The position numbers and the translations under genes were made by a program. The notes beneath the pieces were generated by a model that saw only the letters and a program-made list of their open reading frames with translations, was not told the origin of the DNA and did not search any database. 64,000 nt of DNA from JALEFZ01 sp039820545 (GTDB lineage: Bacteria > Bacteroidota > Bacteroidia > J057), in contig JBCBPW010000011.1 in assembly GCA_039820545.1 (NCBI GenBank), forward strand, positions 1 through 64,000, read 5' to 3'. Numbering within the stretch: position 1 is the stretch's first letter; the number at the start of each line of letters is the position of its first letter. Shown here in pieces: positions 17,152 to 25,904 of this stretch.

Positions 17152-19605
17152 ATGCAGGTAGCTGAAAAAACCAACCCAACCGAATCCCAAACCTGGCCAC
17201 ATAAGATCCAGAAAGTCGCCGTTCTGGGTTCAGGTGTCATGGGATCTCGCATTGCCTGCCACTTCGCCAATGTCGGCGTAGAGGTACTACTACTAGACAT
17301 CGTACCGCGTGAACTCAATGATAAGGAAAAAGCCAAAGGACTCTCTATGGAGCATCCTGCTGTGCGCAATCGCCTTGTCAATGACTCGCTCAAAGCAGCG
17401 CTCAAGGACAAGCGCCCGCCACTCTATGACAAGTCTTTTGCCAGCCGCATCTCTACAGGTAACTTCACAGATGATTTTGCCAAAATCAAAGATGCAGACT
17501 GGATCATCGAAGTTGTAGTCGAAAGACTCGACATCAAGCAAAAAGTATTTGCCCAAGTAGAAGAACACCGTAAGCCTGGGTCTATTATTACCTCAAATAC
17601 TTCTGGAATTCCTATCCATATGATGTCTGAAGGACGTTCGGAGGATTTCCGCAAGCATTTTCTAGGCACACACTTCTTCAACCCTCCCCGTTTCCTTCGC
17701 CTACTAGAGATCATCCCTGGCCCAGATACAAATCCAGGCTTGATTGATTTCATGATGCATTATGGAGACCTATTTTTAGGAAAAAAGACCGTACTCTGTA
17801 AGGATACACCTGCCTTCATCGCCAACCGTATCGGGGTATATTCTATTGCCAAGATCTTCCGTGTGATGGAAGAGATGGATCTCACGATAGAAGAGGTAGA
17901 CAAGCTGACAGGTCCTGCTACAGGTAAACCCAAGACAGGGACTTTCCGTCTCAGCGACATGATCGGGCTGGATACCACCGTGCACGTGATCAACGGGATC
18001 CGTCAAAACGCACCCGATGATGAGCAACATAGTCTCTTTACCATCCCTGCATACATCCAGCACATGGTAGACAATCAGATGCTCGGAGATAAAACAGGGA
18101 AAGGGTTTTTCTTCAAGACAAAGAACGCAGAAGGAAAGCGCGAAATCCTGTCTTTGGATCTGAAGTCGATGGAATATCGTCCCAAGCAAAAGGTGAGAAT
18201 CGAAAGCTTGGGATTGATCAAAAATACCTCCAACCTTGGCAAGAAAATGAAGACGCTCTTCAATGCCGAGGACAAGGGAGGAGAATTTACCCGCAAGATG
18301 AGCACGGCTCTCTGGGCATATTGTGCGAATCGTATCCCAGAAATTGCTGACAATCTCTACCAGATTGATGACGCCATGATGGCTGGATTTGGCTGGGATG
18401 TAGGGCCATTTGCGATGTGGGACATGGTCGGGGTGAAGGAAGCTATCGAGAAGTTTGAAGGGGAAGGACTAACTGTCGCCCCATGGATCACGGAGATGCT
18501 TGCAGCAGGCTTTGATTCCTTCTACAAGGTTGAAAATGGCATCCGCAAGTACTACGACATTGCTTCTAAGTCATATAAGACTGTTCCTGGAACTGAATCC
18601 CTCATCTTACTAGATACCATCCGCGAGGAGAAGAAGGTATACGGCAATGCCGATGCTTCTGTCATCGACCTGGGAGATGGCATCCTCAATGTAGAGTTCC
18701 ACTCCAAGATGAATTCTATAGGCGAAGGAAATATCCGCGCTATCCACTGGGCTATTGATCATGCAGAGAAGCATGGCTTGAACGGGGTCGTGCTTGCCAA
18801 CGAAGGTCAGAACTTCTCAGCTGGTGCCAATATCATGCTGATTTTGATGATGGCATCTCAAGGAGAGTGGGACGAGTTGAACATCGCTGTGAAGCAGTTC
18901 CAAAATACTTCCATGAAGATCCGCTATTCTCAGATTCCTGTGGTCGTAGCGCCTCATTCATTGACGCTAGGTGGTGGCTGTGAGTTCACGATGCACTCAG
19001 ACATCGCCGTGCCTGCTGCGGAGACCTACATCGGATTGGTAGAAGCGGGGATCGGTGTCATTCCTGGTGGTGCAGGAACTAAGGAGATGGCTGTCCGTGC
19101 TGCAGATGAGTATGCACACGACTACACCATCGGTGTTAAAGTCGTCGAGAAGGCCCTGATGAATATCGCCATGGGCAAAGTAGCTAGCTCTGCTGAGGAG
19201 GCGCGCACGATGGGTATCATCCGCAAGGGCGATCGCATCGCTGTCAACATCCAGCACCGTATCAAGGAAGCCAAAGCCGCAGCTTTGGAGCTAGCCGAAG
19301 CTGGCTACACACCCAAAGCACCGCGTAAGGATATTCCCGTACTGGGTAAGAATGCATTGGCGACGCTGTATGCAGGGATTTCAGGCTTGCACTACGGTCA
19401 TTATGCCAGTGCCCACGATGTGAAAATCGCACAGAAGACAGCTTTTGTCCTCTGTGGAGGTGACATCACAGGTGAAGGAACCTTAGTCTCCGAGCAGTAT
19501 TTGCTAGACCTCGAGCGCGAAGCATTCCTCTCCCTCTGCGGCGAAAGGAAGACCCTTGAGAGAATGCAGCATATGTTGCAGACGGGAAAACCCTTGAGAA
19601 ACTAA
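17152..19605 (+). CDS. fadJ: 3-hydroxyacyl-CoA dehydrogenase / enoyl-CoA hydratase fusion
   Basis: 817 residues. It catalyses the two middle steps of beta-oxidation: hydration of trans-2-enoyl-CoA and NAD+-dependent oxidation of L-3-hydroxyacyl-CoA. The dehydrogenase comes first (Rossmann motif 'VLGSGVMGSRIACHFANVG' near residue 25), the reverse of E. coli FadB. The crotonase domain is C-terminal with an oxyanion-hole segment 'GQNFSAGANI' and the two catalytic Glu in 'GGGCEFTMHSD' and 'GLVEAGIGVIPGGAGTKE'. This order and length are usual in Bacteroidetes. It follows the MarR gene by 2 bp; the thiolase is downstream beyond a decayed insertion. The symbol denotes the functional class. Confidence 0.9.
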   Translation: MQVAEKTNPTESQTWPHKIQKVAVLGSGVMGSRIACHFANVGVEVLLLDIVPRELNDKEKAKGLSMEHPAVRNRLVNDSLKAALKDKRPPLYDKSFASRISTGNFTDDFAKIKDADWIIEVVVERLDIKQKVFAQVEEHRKPGSIITSNTSGIPIHMMSEGRSEDFRKHFLGTHFFNPPRFLRLLEIIPGPDTNPGLIDFMMHYGDLFLGKKTVLCKDTPAFIANRIGVYSIAKIFRVMEEMDLTIEEVDKLTGPATGKPKTGTFRLSDMIGLDTTVHVINGIRQNAPDDEQHSLFTIPAYIQHMVDNQMLGDKTGKGFFFKTKNAEGKREILSLDLKSMEYRPKQKVRIESLGLIKNTSNLGKKMKTLFNAEDKGGEFTRKMSTALWAYCANRIPEIADNLYQIDDAMMAGFGWDVGPFAMWDMVGVKEAIEKFEGEGLTVAPWITEMLAAGFDSFYKVENGIRKYYDIASKSYKTVPGTESLILLDTIREEKKVYGNADASVIDLGDGILNVEFHSKMNSIGEGNIRAIHWAIDHAEKHGLNGVVLANEGQNFSAGANIMLILMMASQGEWDELNIAVKQFQNTSMKIRYSQIPVVVAPHSLTLGGGCEFTMHSDIAVPAAETYIGLVEAGIGVIPGGAGTKEMAVRAADEYAHDYTIGVKVVEKALMNIAMGKVASSAEEARTMGIIRKGDRIAVNIQHRIKEAKAAALELAEAGYTPKAPRKDIPVLGKNALATLYAGISGLHYGHYASAHDVKIAQKTAFVLCGGDITGEGTLVSEQYLLDLEREAFLSLCGERKTLERMQHMLQTGKPLRN

Positions 19606-19703
19606 GTTTCTCATAGAGGGTGAGAGAAGAGACCGATCCTAATGGATCTTCGGGATGCGAGACTGAATATACTTCTCTCCATTTCGACCGTATAATTAAT
19701 ACC

Positions 19704-20066
19704 ATGAAGTACAACTTTCAGAAACTTAAGGTTTGGGAAAAAAGCCTTCATGTAGCTAGAAATATTTATCTGTAGACAAAGGTTTTTCCACCAGAAGAAA
19801 TGTACGGACTTACGAGTCAAACGCGAAGAGCTGCGATCTCCGTTCCGTCAAATATCGCTGAAGGTTGTGGTCGTGGGACAGACAAACAACTGAGTCACTT
19901 TCTAGACGTGTCAATAGGTTCACTTTGTGAATGGGAGACACAAACCATCTTAGCATGGGATCTAGGATTGTTCTCAGAAATCGAACATCAACAGGTTGTT
20001 CAAAAGATCATTGAAGTGAGAAGGATGGTTATGTCTTTTAGAAAAAGTCTTAGAAGTCAAACTTGA
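19704..20066 (+). pseudogene. Four-helix-bundle (23S rRNA intervening-sequence type) protein, nonsense-mutated
   Basis: Reading from ATG 19704 gives 'MKYNFQKLKVWEKSLHVARN' and then TAG at codon 24 (19773-19775). The same frame continues 'TKVFPPEEMYGLTSQTRRAA' and 'ISVPSNIAEGCGRGTDKQLS' to a stop at 20064-20066. The whole matches the four-helix-bundle family first described in 23S rRNA intervening sequences (landmarks 'L.VW', 'FP..E.YGLTSQ.RRAA.SVPSNIAEG'). One base change explains the break. A short product from ATG 19800 is conceivable but would lack helix 1. The gene is wedged between two beta-oxidation genes, suggesting insertion into the operon. Confidence 0.8.
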
Positions 20067-20154
20067 AATCTCGATTATATACATCAATAAAATATCCGAA
20101 GGGGGGAGCAAGCGTCTCGGTTCTCGCTTCTCGCTTCTCAACATCTTCAATAAC

Positions 20155-21336
20155 ATGCAAGAAGCATATATCGTAAACGGACTTCGTACAGCGGTGGGTA
20201 AGGCCAACCGTGGTGGGTTCAAAAACATGCGTTCAGATGATCTGGGTGCAGAGGTAATTAAGCAATTGGTGGCTAGTGTGCCTGCACTAGATCCTACACG
20301 GATCGACGATCTGATCGTGGGTTGTGCGGTGCCTGAGGCAGAGCAGGGCATGCAGATCGCGCGCTGGGTAGCTTTGATGTCTTTGCCGCAGAATGTATCT
20401 GGCGTGACGGTCAATCGCTACTGTGGGTCGGGTCTGGAGACCATCGCTATGGCGGTCGCCAAGGTCAAGGCAGGTATGGCCGATATCATCATCGCTGGAG
20501 GCATCGAGTCTATGTCTATGGTCCCCATCATGGGACATAAGGTAGCACTGAACTACAAGCTGGCGAGTGAGCATCCCGATTGGTATCTGGGTATGGGCTT
20601 GACAGCAGAAGAAGTAGCTGTAGACTACAAAATCTCTCGAGAGGATATGGATGAGTTCTCTTTGAACTCTCACAAAAAAGCCATCAACGCCATCGAGAAT
20701 GGGTACTTCAAGGATCAGATCGTCCCCATTGAAGTAGAGGATGTAACAGTAGGTGCTAATGGGAAACGCAAAGTAAAAAGCTATGTGGTAGACACAGATG
20801 AAGGACCTCGCCGCGATACCAACATGACTGCTTTGGGTAAGCTGCGTCCCGTATTCCGCAATAACGGAACGGTGACTGCGGGTAATTCTTCGCAGACCTC
20901 TGATGGAGCAGCCTTTGTCATTGTGATGTCTGAGCGCATGGTGAAAGAATTGAATCTGGAGCCTCGTGCGCGTATGGTAGGCTATGCTACTGAGGGGATC
21001 GATCCACGTATCATGGGCATGGGACCGATCAAGGCAGTACCCAAAGTACTCAAGCAGACAGGGATGAAGCTCAATGATATCCATCAGGTGGAGTTGAATG
21101 AAGCTTTTGCTTCGCAGTCACTAGCAGTCATCCGCGAGCTGGGAATCGATCCTGAGATCGTGAATGTAAACGGCGGAGCCATTTCTCTAGGGCATCCATT
21201 GGGATGCACAGGGGCCAAGCTGACTACACAGCTGATGAATGAAATGGAGCGTCGCAATCAAAAGTACGGATTGGTCACGGCTTGCGTCGGCGGAGGCCAA
21301 GGAGTAGCGGGGATTTTCGAATCGCTCAGCAACTAA
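20155..21336 (+). CDS. fadA: Acetyl-CoA C-acyltransferase (3-ketoacyl-CoA thiolase)
   Basis: 393 residues. It cleaves 3-ketoacyl-CoA with CoA, the last step of beta-oxidation. The nucleophilic Cys is in 'NRYCGSGLETIAMAV', the His in 'GHPLGCTGAKL' and the second Cys in 'ACVGGGQG', so all catalytic residues are present. It completes a MarR-FadJ-FadA unit; an acyl-CoA dehydrogenase often found next in related genomes is absent here, and a terminator follows at 21491. A biosynthetic thiolase role (acetoacetyl-CoA) cannot be ruled out by sequence, but the operon points to degradation. Confidence 0.9.
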   Translation: MQEAYIVNGLRTAVGKANRGGFKNMRSDDLGAEVIKQLVASVPALDPTRIDDLIVGCAVPEAEQGMQIARWVALMSLPQNVSGVTVNRYCGSGLETIAMAVAKVKAGMADIIIAGGIESMSMVPIMGHKVALNYKLASEHPDWYLGMGLTAEEVAVDYKISREDMDEFSLNSHKKAINAIENGYFKDQIVPIEVEDVTVGANGKRKVKSYVVDTDEGPRRDTNMTALGKLRPVFRNNGTVTAGNSSQTSDGAAFVIVMSERMVKELNLEPRARMVGYATEGIDPRIMGMGPIKAVPKVLKQTGMKLNDIHQVELNEAFASQSLAVIRELGIDPEIVNVNGGAISLGHPLGCTGAKLTTQLMNEMERRNQKYGLVTACVGGGQGVAGIFESLSN

Positions 21337-21370
21337 ATATGGATCTTAAGTAGACAGACAGAGATAAGAG

Positions 21371-21420
21371 GGCATCCCATGAGGGACTTTACTTCGTTCG
21401 AGACATCAGGCTTTAAGGTG
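21371..21420 (-). repeat. Dispersed intergenic repeat, copy D
   Basis: Read on the minus strand: CCTTAAAGCCTGATGTCTCG, then AACGAAGTAAAGTCCCTCAT, then GGGAT. It aligns with copies at 22191, 24448, 35910 and 39006. Shared core: ACTTTAAGTCTNATGTCTTG followed by AACGAAGTAAAATCCCTCAT and AGGGAT. The last part (ATCCCtcatAGGGAT) can form a small hairpin. Confidence 0.7.
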
Positions 21421-21490
21421 TTAGTAATCGAGAACGAATCATATTTAAGATTCCTGCTTGCTTTTGTCAGAATGCTTAATATATAGAATA

Positions 21491-21521
21491 AGGGAGTAGT
21501 CATTGGGCTGCTCCCTCTTTT
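21491..21521 (+). terminator. Terminator after the thiolase gene
   Basis: AGGGAGTAG (21491-21499) pairs with CTGCTCCCT (21508-21516), 9 bp including one T-G pair, with an 8-nt loop and then CTTTTTAT. It ends the fatty-acid degradation operon about 155 bp past the thiolase stop. Confidence 0.8.
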
Positions 21522-21915
21522 TATGAGAGAAAGGTAGTTGCTATCTCAGCCTGTTTAGGATATGGTTTATGCTATGTCATTAAGTGACCAATATCTGCGA
21601 AAAAGTCGTTTACCCTAGAATTTAAGGAGATTGTAACGGTAAAAATAGAAGAATGTTCAGCTTTGATACAGCTTTTTTAATACTTTTCATCGAAATATGT
21701 TATTCATTTCATCCTTGTTAAAAAAACATAGATTTTTTGATAATTTTTTTATATTATTGTAATGTAAAAGAGAAGAAAAGTTAATACTCCTTGTATCTCC
21801 CTTGATTATCGCTATCTGTACCATGCAAAAACATTCTCAGTCGTTCACAGAGACTGTTTGATAGCATATATTCTTCTCTCTCATAGTATATATCAATCTG
21901 TTAATCTTGTTCACA

Positions 21916-22059
21916 ATGAAGAAGCCTGTTCGCATTCCCTCTCGTTCGCGCCTCAAGAGCGCAAAGCAACGTACACAGCACACGCAGCAAAAAGCACGCA
22001 ATGAATCTGTAAACTCCCGTATCATCAAGAAAGCCTTGGAGGTAGATTGGGATGATTGA
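21916..22059 (+). CDS. Small basic protein, 47 residues, unknown
   Basis: ATG 21916 opens 'MKKPVRIPSRSRLKSAKQRT', then a Gln/His/Lys stretch, ending 'IIKKALEVDWDD' with TGA at 22057-22059. The N-terminal two thirds are rich in Lys and Arg, the tail is acidic, as in small nucleic-acid-binding proteins. I do not recognise the family. Support for expression: it sits alone in a 900-bp gap, is preceded by a very AT-rich tract (21700-21780) and is followed 39 bp later by a good terminator on the same strand. The region is bracketed by inverted copies of a dispersed repeat. Confidence 0.5.
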   Translation: MKKPVRIPSRSRLKSAKQRTQHTQQKARNESVNSRIIKKALEVDWDD

Positions 22060-22097
22060 TGACTTATTTGATAACTGTGATGTTCGTTCAAAAGAGG

Positions 22098-22126
22098 GCT
22101 GCACTATTCAAGTGTAGCTTTTTTTA
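22098..22126 (+). terminator. Terminator after the small basic ORF
   Basis: GCTGCAC (22098-22104) pairs with GTGTAGC (22112-22118), 7 bp with one G-T pair, followed by a run of seven T. Confidence 0.8.
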
Positions 22127-22190
22127 TGAAATGATTTCCCAAGGGAAAAGTATGTATGCCTTTAGTAAGAAATATCCCATCATGAGGCAC

Positions 22191-22244
22191 ACTTTTAGTC
22201 TCATGTCGTGAGCATAGCGAAATCCCTTATGGGATCGCCTTTCA
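22191..22244 (+). repeat. Dispersed intergenic repeat, copy C
   Basis: ACTTTTAGTCTCATGTCGTG then AGCATAGCGAAATCCCTTAT and GGGATCGCC. The hairpin ATCCC-TTAT-GGGAT is perfect in this copy. It is inverted relative to copy D, 770 bp away. It lies immediately downstream of the stop of the T9SS-sorted secreted protein gene (minus strand). Confidence 0.7.
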
Positions 22245-22258
22245 CAGTCTGCTGAACA

Positions 22259-23353
22259 CTACTCCTGAACCAAAATCTTTCGTTGGTATTGCAGCGCATT
22301 TCCGCTGATGCTAAGCGTGTAGATGCCGCTTGGCCAAGAAGAAGTATCTAGAGAAATTACACCCGTTTCCATTTGCATTTCACGAATCAACTTTCCTTGT
22401 GCATCGAATACAAGTACCCTATACACCTGATCTTCGCTCAAGCCTGTCAATGTATATTTCCTCCCGTCTGCTCCTGTTTCCCACCGAATATTGCGGGCTT
22501 GACTTACTTGAATCTGTAAAGTAGAGGAATAAGAAAACTGTCCATCTATATCCGTTTGACGTATCCGATAATAATTCCATCCCTTTTGTGGATTGCGATG
22601 TACAAAAGAATAGGTCGCTCCTTTTCCTTGAGATGCTCTTCCAATCTCTCTTCCTATATCTGCGAAGTGCTGTGCATCTATGCTATGCTCGATGCTGAAA
22701 TAGTCATTATTGACCTCGCTAGAGGTTGTCCATCTAAGGTTGACGCCTTCTTCCAACTGATCAGCCTCGAATCGCGCATAGGTTACAGGTAGCAATGCCA
22801 ATAAGTCTAGCTTCATAGAAGCATTACCTGTACAGCCTGCGATAGGATTGCCGACTCCTTCAATTCCGTACATTTTTAAGGAATCCAGATACACATCTGT
22901 AGAGATATCGATTGTATAACACTCTGATCTGGGCTGACCACAACCTGCCGTGCTGCTGATACAGGCAAATGCTCCACTTCCTGCATAAAAGATGATATTC
23001 TGTGCCTCGAAAGGAGGGTTGGGTTGTGCACCTATCACGTTGCCCGTAAAGGCGGAGGGAGATGAGGCAGCACCCAAAACAGGTGTGATGGAGTTTGTAA
23101 AGCTGGGAACATTGATCGTGGAACCCACCTTATAAAGCGCAATGGCAAAGTTGCGGGTTTCATCATCTGCCCCTGTGGTGGGTCCAAGTATGCCCGCACC
23201 CACACATAGCTCAATTTGATAGTTATGATTAGTCCCATCAAAACCATAAGAAATCAAGCTGACGCGGGAACTGTCGCAAGCATAGATCTGAGAAAAAACG
23301 AATGCTAAAAAAGTAAGAAGGCAAAACGTCTTCAGGTAGATAATCTGATTCAT
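22259..23353 (-). CDS. Secreted protein with T9SS type A sorting domain
   Basis: 364 residues from ATG 23353; the reading frame extends 17 codons upstream, but this Met directly precedes the signal peptide (MNQIIYLKTFCLLTFLAFVF, then Cys-rich mature start). The N-terminal 200 residues are unassigned and hold several Cys. A fibronectin-III-like part follows ('VNLRWTTSSEVNNDYFSIEH', 'YYRIRQTDIDG'). The last about 75 residues ('VYRVLVFDAQGKLIREMQ', 'SWPSGIYTLSISG', '..QRKILVQE') are a Por secretion-tail domain, directing export across the outer membrane by the type IX system. Its function at the surface is unknown. Confidence 0.8.
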   Translation of the reverse strand: MNQIIYLKTFCLLTFLAFVFSQIYACDSSRVSLISYGFDGTNHNYQIELCVGAGILGPTTGADDETRNFAIALYKVGSTINVPSFTNSITPVLGAASSPSAFTGNVIGAQPNPPFEAQNIIFYAGSGAFACISSTAGCGQPRSECYTIDISTDVYLDSLKMYGIEGVGNPIAGCTGNASMKLDLLALLPVTYARFEADQLEEGVNLRWTTSSEVNNDYFSIEHSIDAQHFADIGREIGRASQGKGATYSFVHRNPQKGWNYYRIRQTDIDGQFSYSSTLQIQVSQARNIRWETGADGRKYTLTGLSEDQVYRVLVFDAQGKLIREMQMETGVISLDTSSWPSGIYTLSISGNALQYQRKILVQE

Positions 23354-23515
23354 GGGATACATTTGTATAAGCTTAAGGGATGATGTGTGCACAGTATCAC
23401 TCATCTATGGCTTAGTACCCTTAGAGACTTAAAGTGTAACATAGAACCAGGATACGTAGGTGAATAGATCTGATCTCTCAACTACTCAAGCAAAGCTACT
23501 TGTATCGAACGATGG

Positions 23516-23950
23516 CTAGCCTTCTTTAGGAATCGCACTTAAAATATATCCCTTCACATAAGAAGGATTGCCCTTTTGAGGGATATCTGTCGTCCATATA
23601 AATTCTTCATCTATCAATGCCAGAGCCCCATTATCTCCAAAAGTTACTTCAATCACTTTGTAGGTGATCTCAATGTCTTTCGCTACCTGATCTTGCTCGG
23701 GATCGAGATTGGTATTGGACATGACGACCAGAATTAAAAATCCTTCATATGTCTCGTCAGAATTGTTGCTAATCGCTCCCGTGAGTTTGACTTTAAGCCC
23801 CTTTCTCTTAGCAGCTATTTCTATTGTTATATTCTCGTTGGACTGAGCGGCAATGTGTTTAAGATGGCTGCGAATAAAAGTCCGATTGGACTGTGCTGTT
23901 AGGGAGCCGAAAGTAAAAAGTAGTAGGCTAAGGAGGAAATATTTTTTCAT
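23516..23950 (-). CDS. Secreted hypothetical protein
   Basis: 144 residues from ATG 23950, chosen because a signal peptide begins there (MKKYFLLSLLLFTFGSLTAQ). The mature part is a probable beta-sandwich ('ITIEIAAKRKGLKVKLTGAI', 'SNNSDETYEGFLILVVMSN'), which reads like a domain comparing native and modified states of periplasmic proteins (FxLYD-like), but I cannot assign it. It lies 42 bp downstream of another small secreted protein gene, and the two probably form an operon. Confidence 0.65.
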   Translation of the reverse strand: MKKYFLLSLLLFTFGSLTAQSNRTFIRSHLKHIAAQSNENITIEIAAKRKGLKVKLTGAISNNSDETYEGFLILVVMSNTNLDPEQDQVAKDIEITYKVIEVTFGDNGALALIDEEFIWTTDIPQKGNPSYVKGYILSAIPKEG

Positions 23951-23992
23951 AGGAACGGAATAGATTACGTGTAGAGGAAGTACTATCAAACC

Positions 23993-24376
23993 TTATATCC
24001 TAATTTCGAAGATACGGATATGTGTACTCAGATAATCTCGATGCAGATCTTCCGAAAACCGAAATCCTTCATCTAGCAAGTGCGTAACTTGAGGACCGAT
24101 AGCACCCACCTCAATGATGCGATATTCAGAGGCTTGTTGATTGGGTCGAAAGAATGTTACAAGGACTTTCATACTGCGAATAGGTTGCGCCCCTGTGTTG
24201 GTAAATTCGCCTATGACCCTGACACCCTCTCCCTCAGCGCTGGGTACAACGGATACCTCACCAATCTGAATGAATGGGTAATCTGTAGCGATTTTACCTT
24301 CTCCGCCTCTCTCTTCTTGAGCGGACAAGGTGAGGCTCGTCCACATCAGCGCGAATAATATAATTGAGTTTTTCAT
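23993..24376 (-). CDS. Secreted hypothetical protein, FxLYD-like
   Basis: 127 residues with a signal peptide (MKNSIILFALMWTSLTLSAQ). The mature domain has the pattern 'VRVIGEFTNTGAQPIRSMKV' 'LVTFFRPN', typical of small immunoglobulin-like FxLYD domains. It has no known enzymatic motif. It is first of a two-gene minus-strand unit with the 144-residue protein downstream; their shared plan suggests divergent paralogues or partners. Confidence 0.6.
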   Translation of the reverse strand: MKNSIILFALMWTSLTLSAQEERGGEGKIATDYPFIQIGEVSVVPSAEGEGVRVIGEFTNTGAQPIRSMKVLVTFFRPNQQASEYRIIEVGAIGPQVTHLLDEGFRFSEDLHRDYLSTHIRIFEIRI

Positions 24377-24447
24377 AGTATATGGAGTTTAAGTGGGGGA
24401 GTAAAGTTAAGAACTCTGACAAAAGAAATCAGGCATCTCCTGTGTAC

Positions 24448-24500
24448 ACGTTAAAGCCTGATATCTTGAACGAAGTAAAATTCCCCATAGGGATCACTAG
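24448..24500 (+). repeat. Dispersed intergenic repeat, copy B
   Basis: ACGTTAAAGCCTGATATCTT followed by GAACGAAGTAAAATTCCCCA and TAGGGATCACTAG. Closest in sequence to copy D. Located between the secreted protein pair and the tRNA-Ala remnant. Confidence 0.7.
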
Positions 24501-24515
24501 CCTAATCGATTAAAA

Positions 24516-24542
24516 AGAAAAACCCACTCATATTAGCGGGTT
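24516..24542 (-). terminator. Second copy of the tRNA-Ala terminator
   Basis: AACCCACT (24521-24528) and AGCGGGTT (24535-24542) form the same 8-bp stem as the terminator directly behind the intact tRNA. On the minus strand it is followed by TTTCTTTTT. Confidence 0.75.
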
Positions 24543-24549
24543 CATTTGG

Positions 24550-24564
24550 GGAGAATATCGGATT
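24550..24564 (-). repeat. Duplicated 3' end of tRNA-Ala
   Basis: GGAGAATATCGGATT (plus strand) repeats positions 24651-24665 of the intact tRNA exactly, i.e. the acceptor 3' strand and part of the T-arm. Beyond that the copy diverges. Together with the terminator copy it is a tRNA tail duplicated about 100 bp downstream. Confidence 0.8.
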
Positions 24565-24613
24565 GGGACTAATGAACTTCCCTTTTGAGAAGTTCTATCC
24601 ATTCATTTTAAAA

Positions 24614-24641
24614 AAAGCAAAACCCACTGAAATAGCGGGTT
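24614..24641 (-). terminator. tRNA-Ala terminator
   Basis: On the minus strand AACCCGCT-ATTTC-AGTGGGTT (24641 to 24621), 8 bp with one G-T pair, followed by TTGCTTTTTTT. It starts 8 nt after the tRNA. Confidence 0.85.
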
Positions 24642-24649
24642 TGTTTTAG

Positions 24650-24723
<74 letters not shown>

Positions 24724-24829
24724 ATTGGGAGGGCAAATATACACTTTTCCAAAATGATGGCCAAACTTTCCCTCTCGCAAATGTGTTGAATTCTTTTCCC
24801 AAAAGTAAAAAATCTTCTATCTTTCCTGC

Positions 24830-25843
24830 ATGGGCGAATTAGCTGCCTCTTTTCGCAGAATCTTTCAAGCCTTGGGCCTACTCCTGATTCCCTCCGTCAT
24901 GGGGACCATCGGATATATGTCCATTGAAGATTACTCCCTGGTGGATGCGCTTTACATGACGGCGATCACCATGAGTACGGTAGGCTACGGAACGATAGGT
25001 GAGCTAAGTACAGAAGGAAAGATCTTCTCCATTGTACTCATCGGGTTATCCGTCAGCATTTTTCTCTATGCGATCTCAACCATCACTACTTTCGTGGTAG
25101 AAGGCGAAATGCGCCATTGGTTGAGTAGATATCAAGTTTCTAAGAAAGTGGCCAAACTTAACAATCACTACATCATCTGTGGACTCGGACGCAATGGGCG
25201 AGAAGCCGCAACCGAGCTGATCCGTCAAAACCAACCCTTTGTCATCGTTGAAGTAAACGAAGATATCATAGAAGAATTCCAGAGTACACACAATTATCTC
25301 TTTATCAAGGGGGACGCTACACACGAAGAAGTCCTGGAGCAGGCCAATATCCATCAGGCGAAGGGCCTCATCTCTTCTTTGTCTACGGATGCGGAGAATG
25401 TATACATTACCTTGACTGCGCGCGAGATGAATCCTCTGATGAAGATCGTCGCACGTGCTTCCAATGAGAGTACCATATCCAAGCTTCGTCGCGCAGGTGC
25501 GGATCATGTCATCGTCCCCAACCTCATCGGTGGACGCCGTATGGCCAATGTACTGACGCGACCTGCGTTGATGGAATTTATAGACCTCGTCTCGGGCGAG
25601 GGGAATCCTGATCTCCATCTAGAGGAGATCAACTGCGCCGAGCAACAAAAACTCATCGGTTTTACTCTCGCTCAATTGCATATTAGATCCCAGACAGGTG
25701 TATCTGTGGTAGGCGCTAAAAATAAAGAAGGTCAAGTAGAACTCAACCTACAAGCAAGCCGTCCCCTCACCAGTGGTGACCGGCTATTCATCATGGGTAC
25801 GGATGAACAAATAGACTTATTCAAGGAAAAATATATCCAGTAA
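24830..25843 (+). CDS. Potassium channel with RCK (TrkA-N/TrkA-C) domains
   Basis: 337 residues. Two transmembrane helices at about 11-30 and 65-90 flank a pore loop whose selectivity filter is TVGYGT (residues 50-55), the K+ signature. A cytoplasmic RCK domain follows: Rossmann motif 'YIICGLGRNGREAA' (residues 114-127) and acidic strand end 'FVIVEVNED'. A TrkA-C domain is at about 255-337. This is the MthK-like plan, a ligand-gated channel that assembles as a tetramer with an octameric RCK ring. The gene is divergent from tRNA-Ala and convergent with ispH. Physiological ligand unknown (Ca2+ or nucleotide in relatives). Confidence 0.9.
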   Translation: MGELAASFRRIFQALGLLLIPSVMGTIGYMSIEDYSLVDALYMTAITMSTVGYGTIGELSTEGKIFSIVLIGLSVSIFLYAISTITTFVVEGEMRHWLSRYQVSKKVAKLNNHYIICGLGRNGREAATELIRQNQPFVIVEVNEDIIEEFQSTHNYLFIKGDATHEEVLEQANIHQAKGLISSLSTDAENVYITLTAREMNPLMKIVARASNESTISKLRRAGADHVIVPNLIGGRRMANVLTRPALMEFIDLVSGEGNPDLHLEEINCAEQQKLIGFTLAQLHIRSQTGVSVVGAKNKEGQVELNLQASRPLTSGDRLFIMGTDEQIDLFKEKYIQ

Positions 25844-25864
25844 CAGCGTGTATGGTTCATTTTT

Positions 25865-25897
25865 CATGATTTCAAGCATTCATGTCTTGAAATCATG
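25865..25897. terminator. Perfect 12-bp hairpin between convergent genes
   Basis: CATGATTTCAAG (25865-25876) pairs perfectly with CTTGAAATCATG (25886-25897) over a 9-nt loop. It lies in the 61-bp gap between the channel gene and ispH stops. T-runs are weak on both sides, but position supports a shared terminator. Confidence 0.6.
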
Positions 25898-25904
25898 TCT
25901 TTGT

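Noticed and set aside
21837..22104. Minus-strand frames opposite the small basic ORF
   Set aside because: Both the terminator at 22098 and the AT-rich upstream tract favour the plus strand; the minus translations look random.
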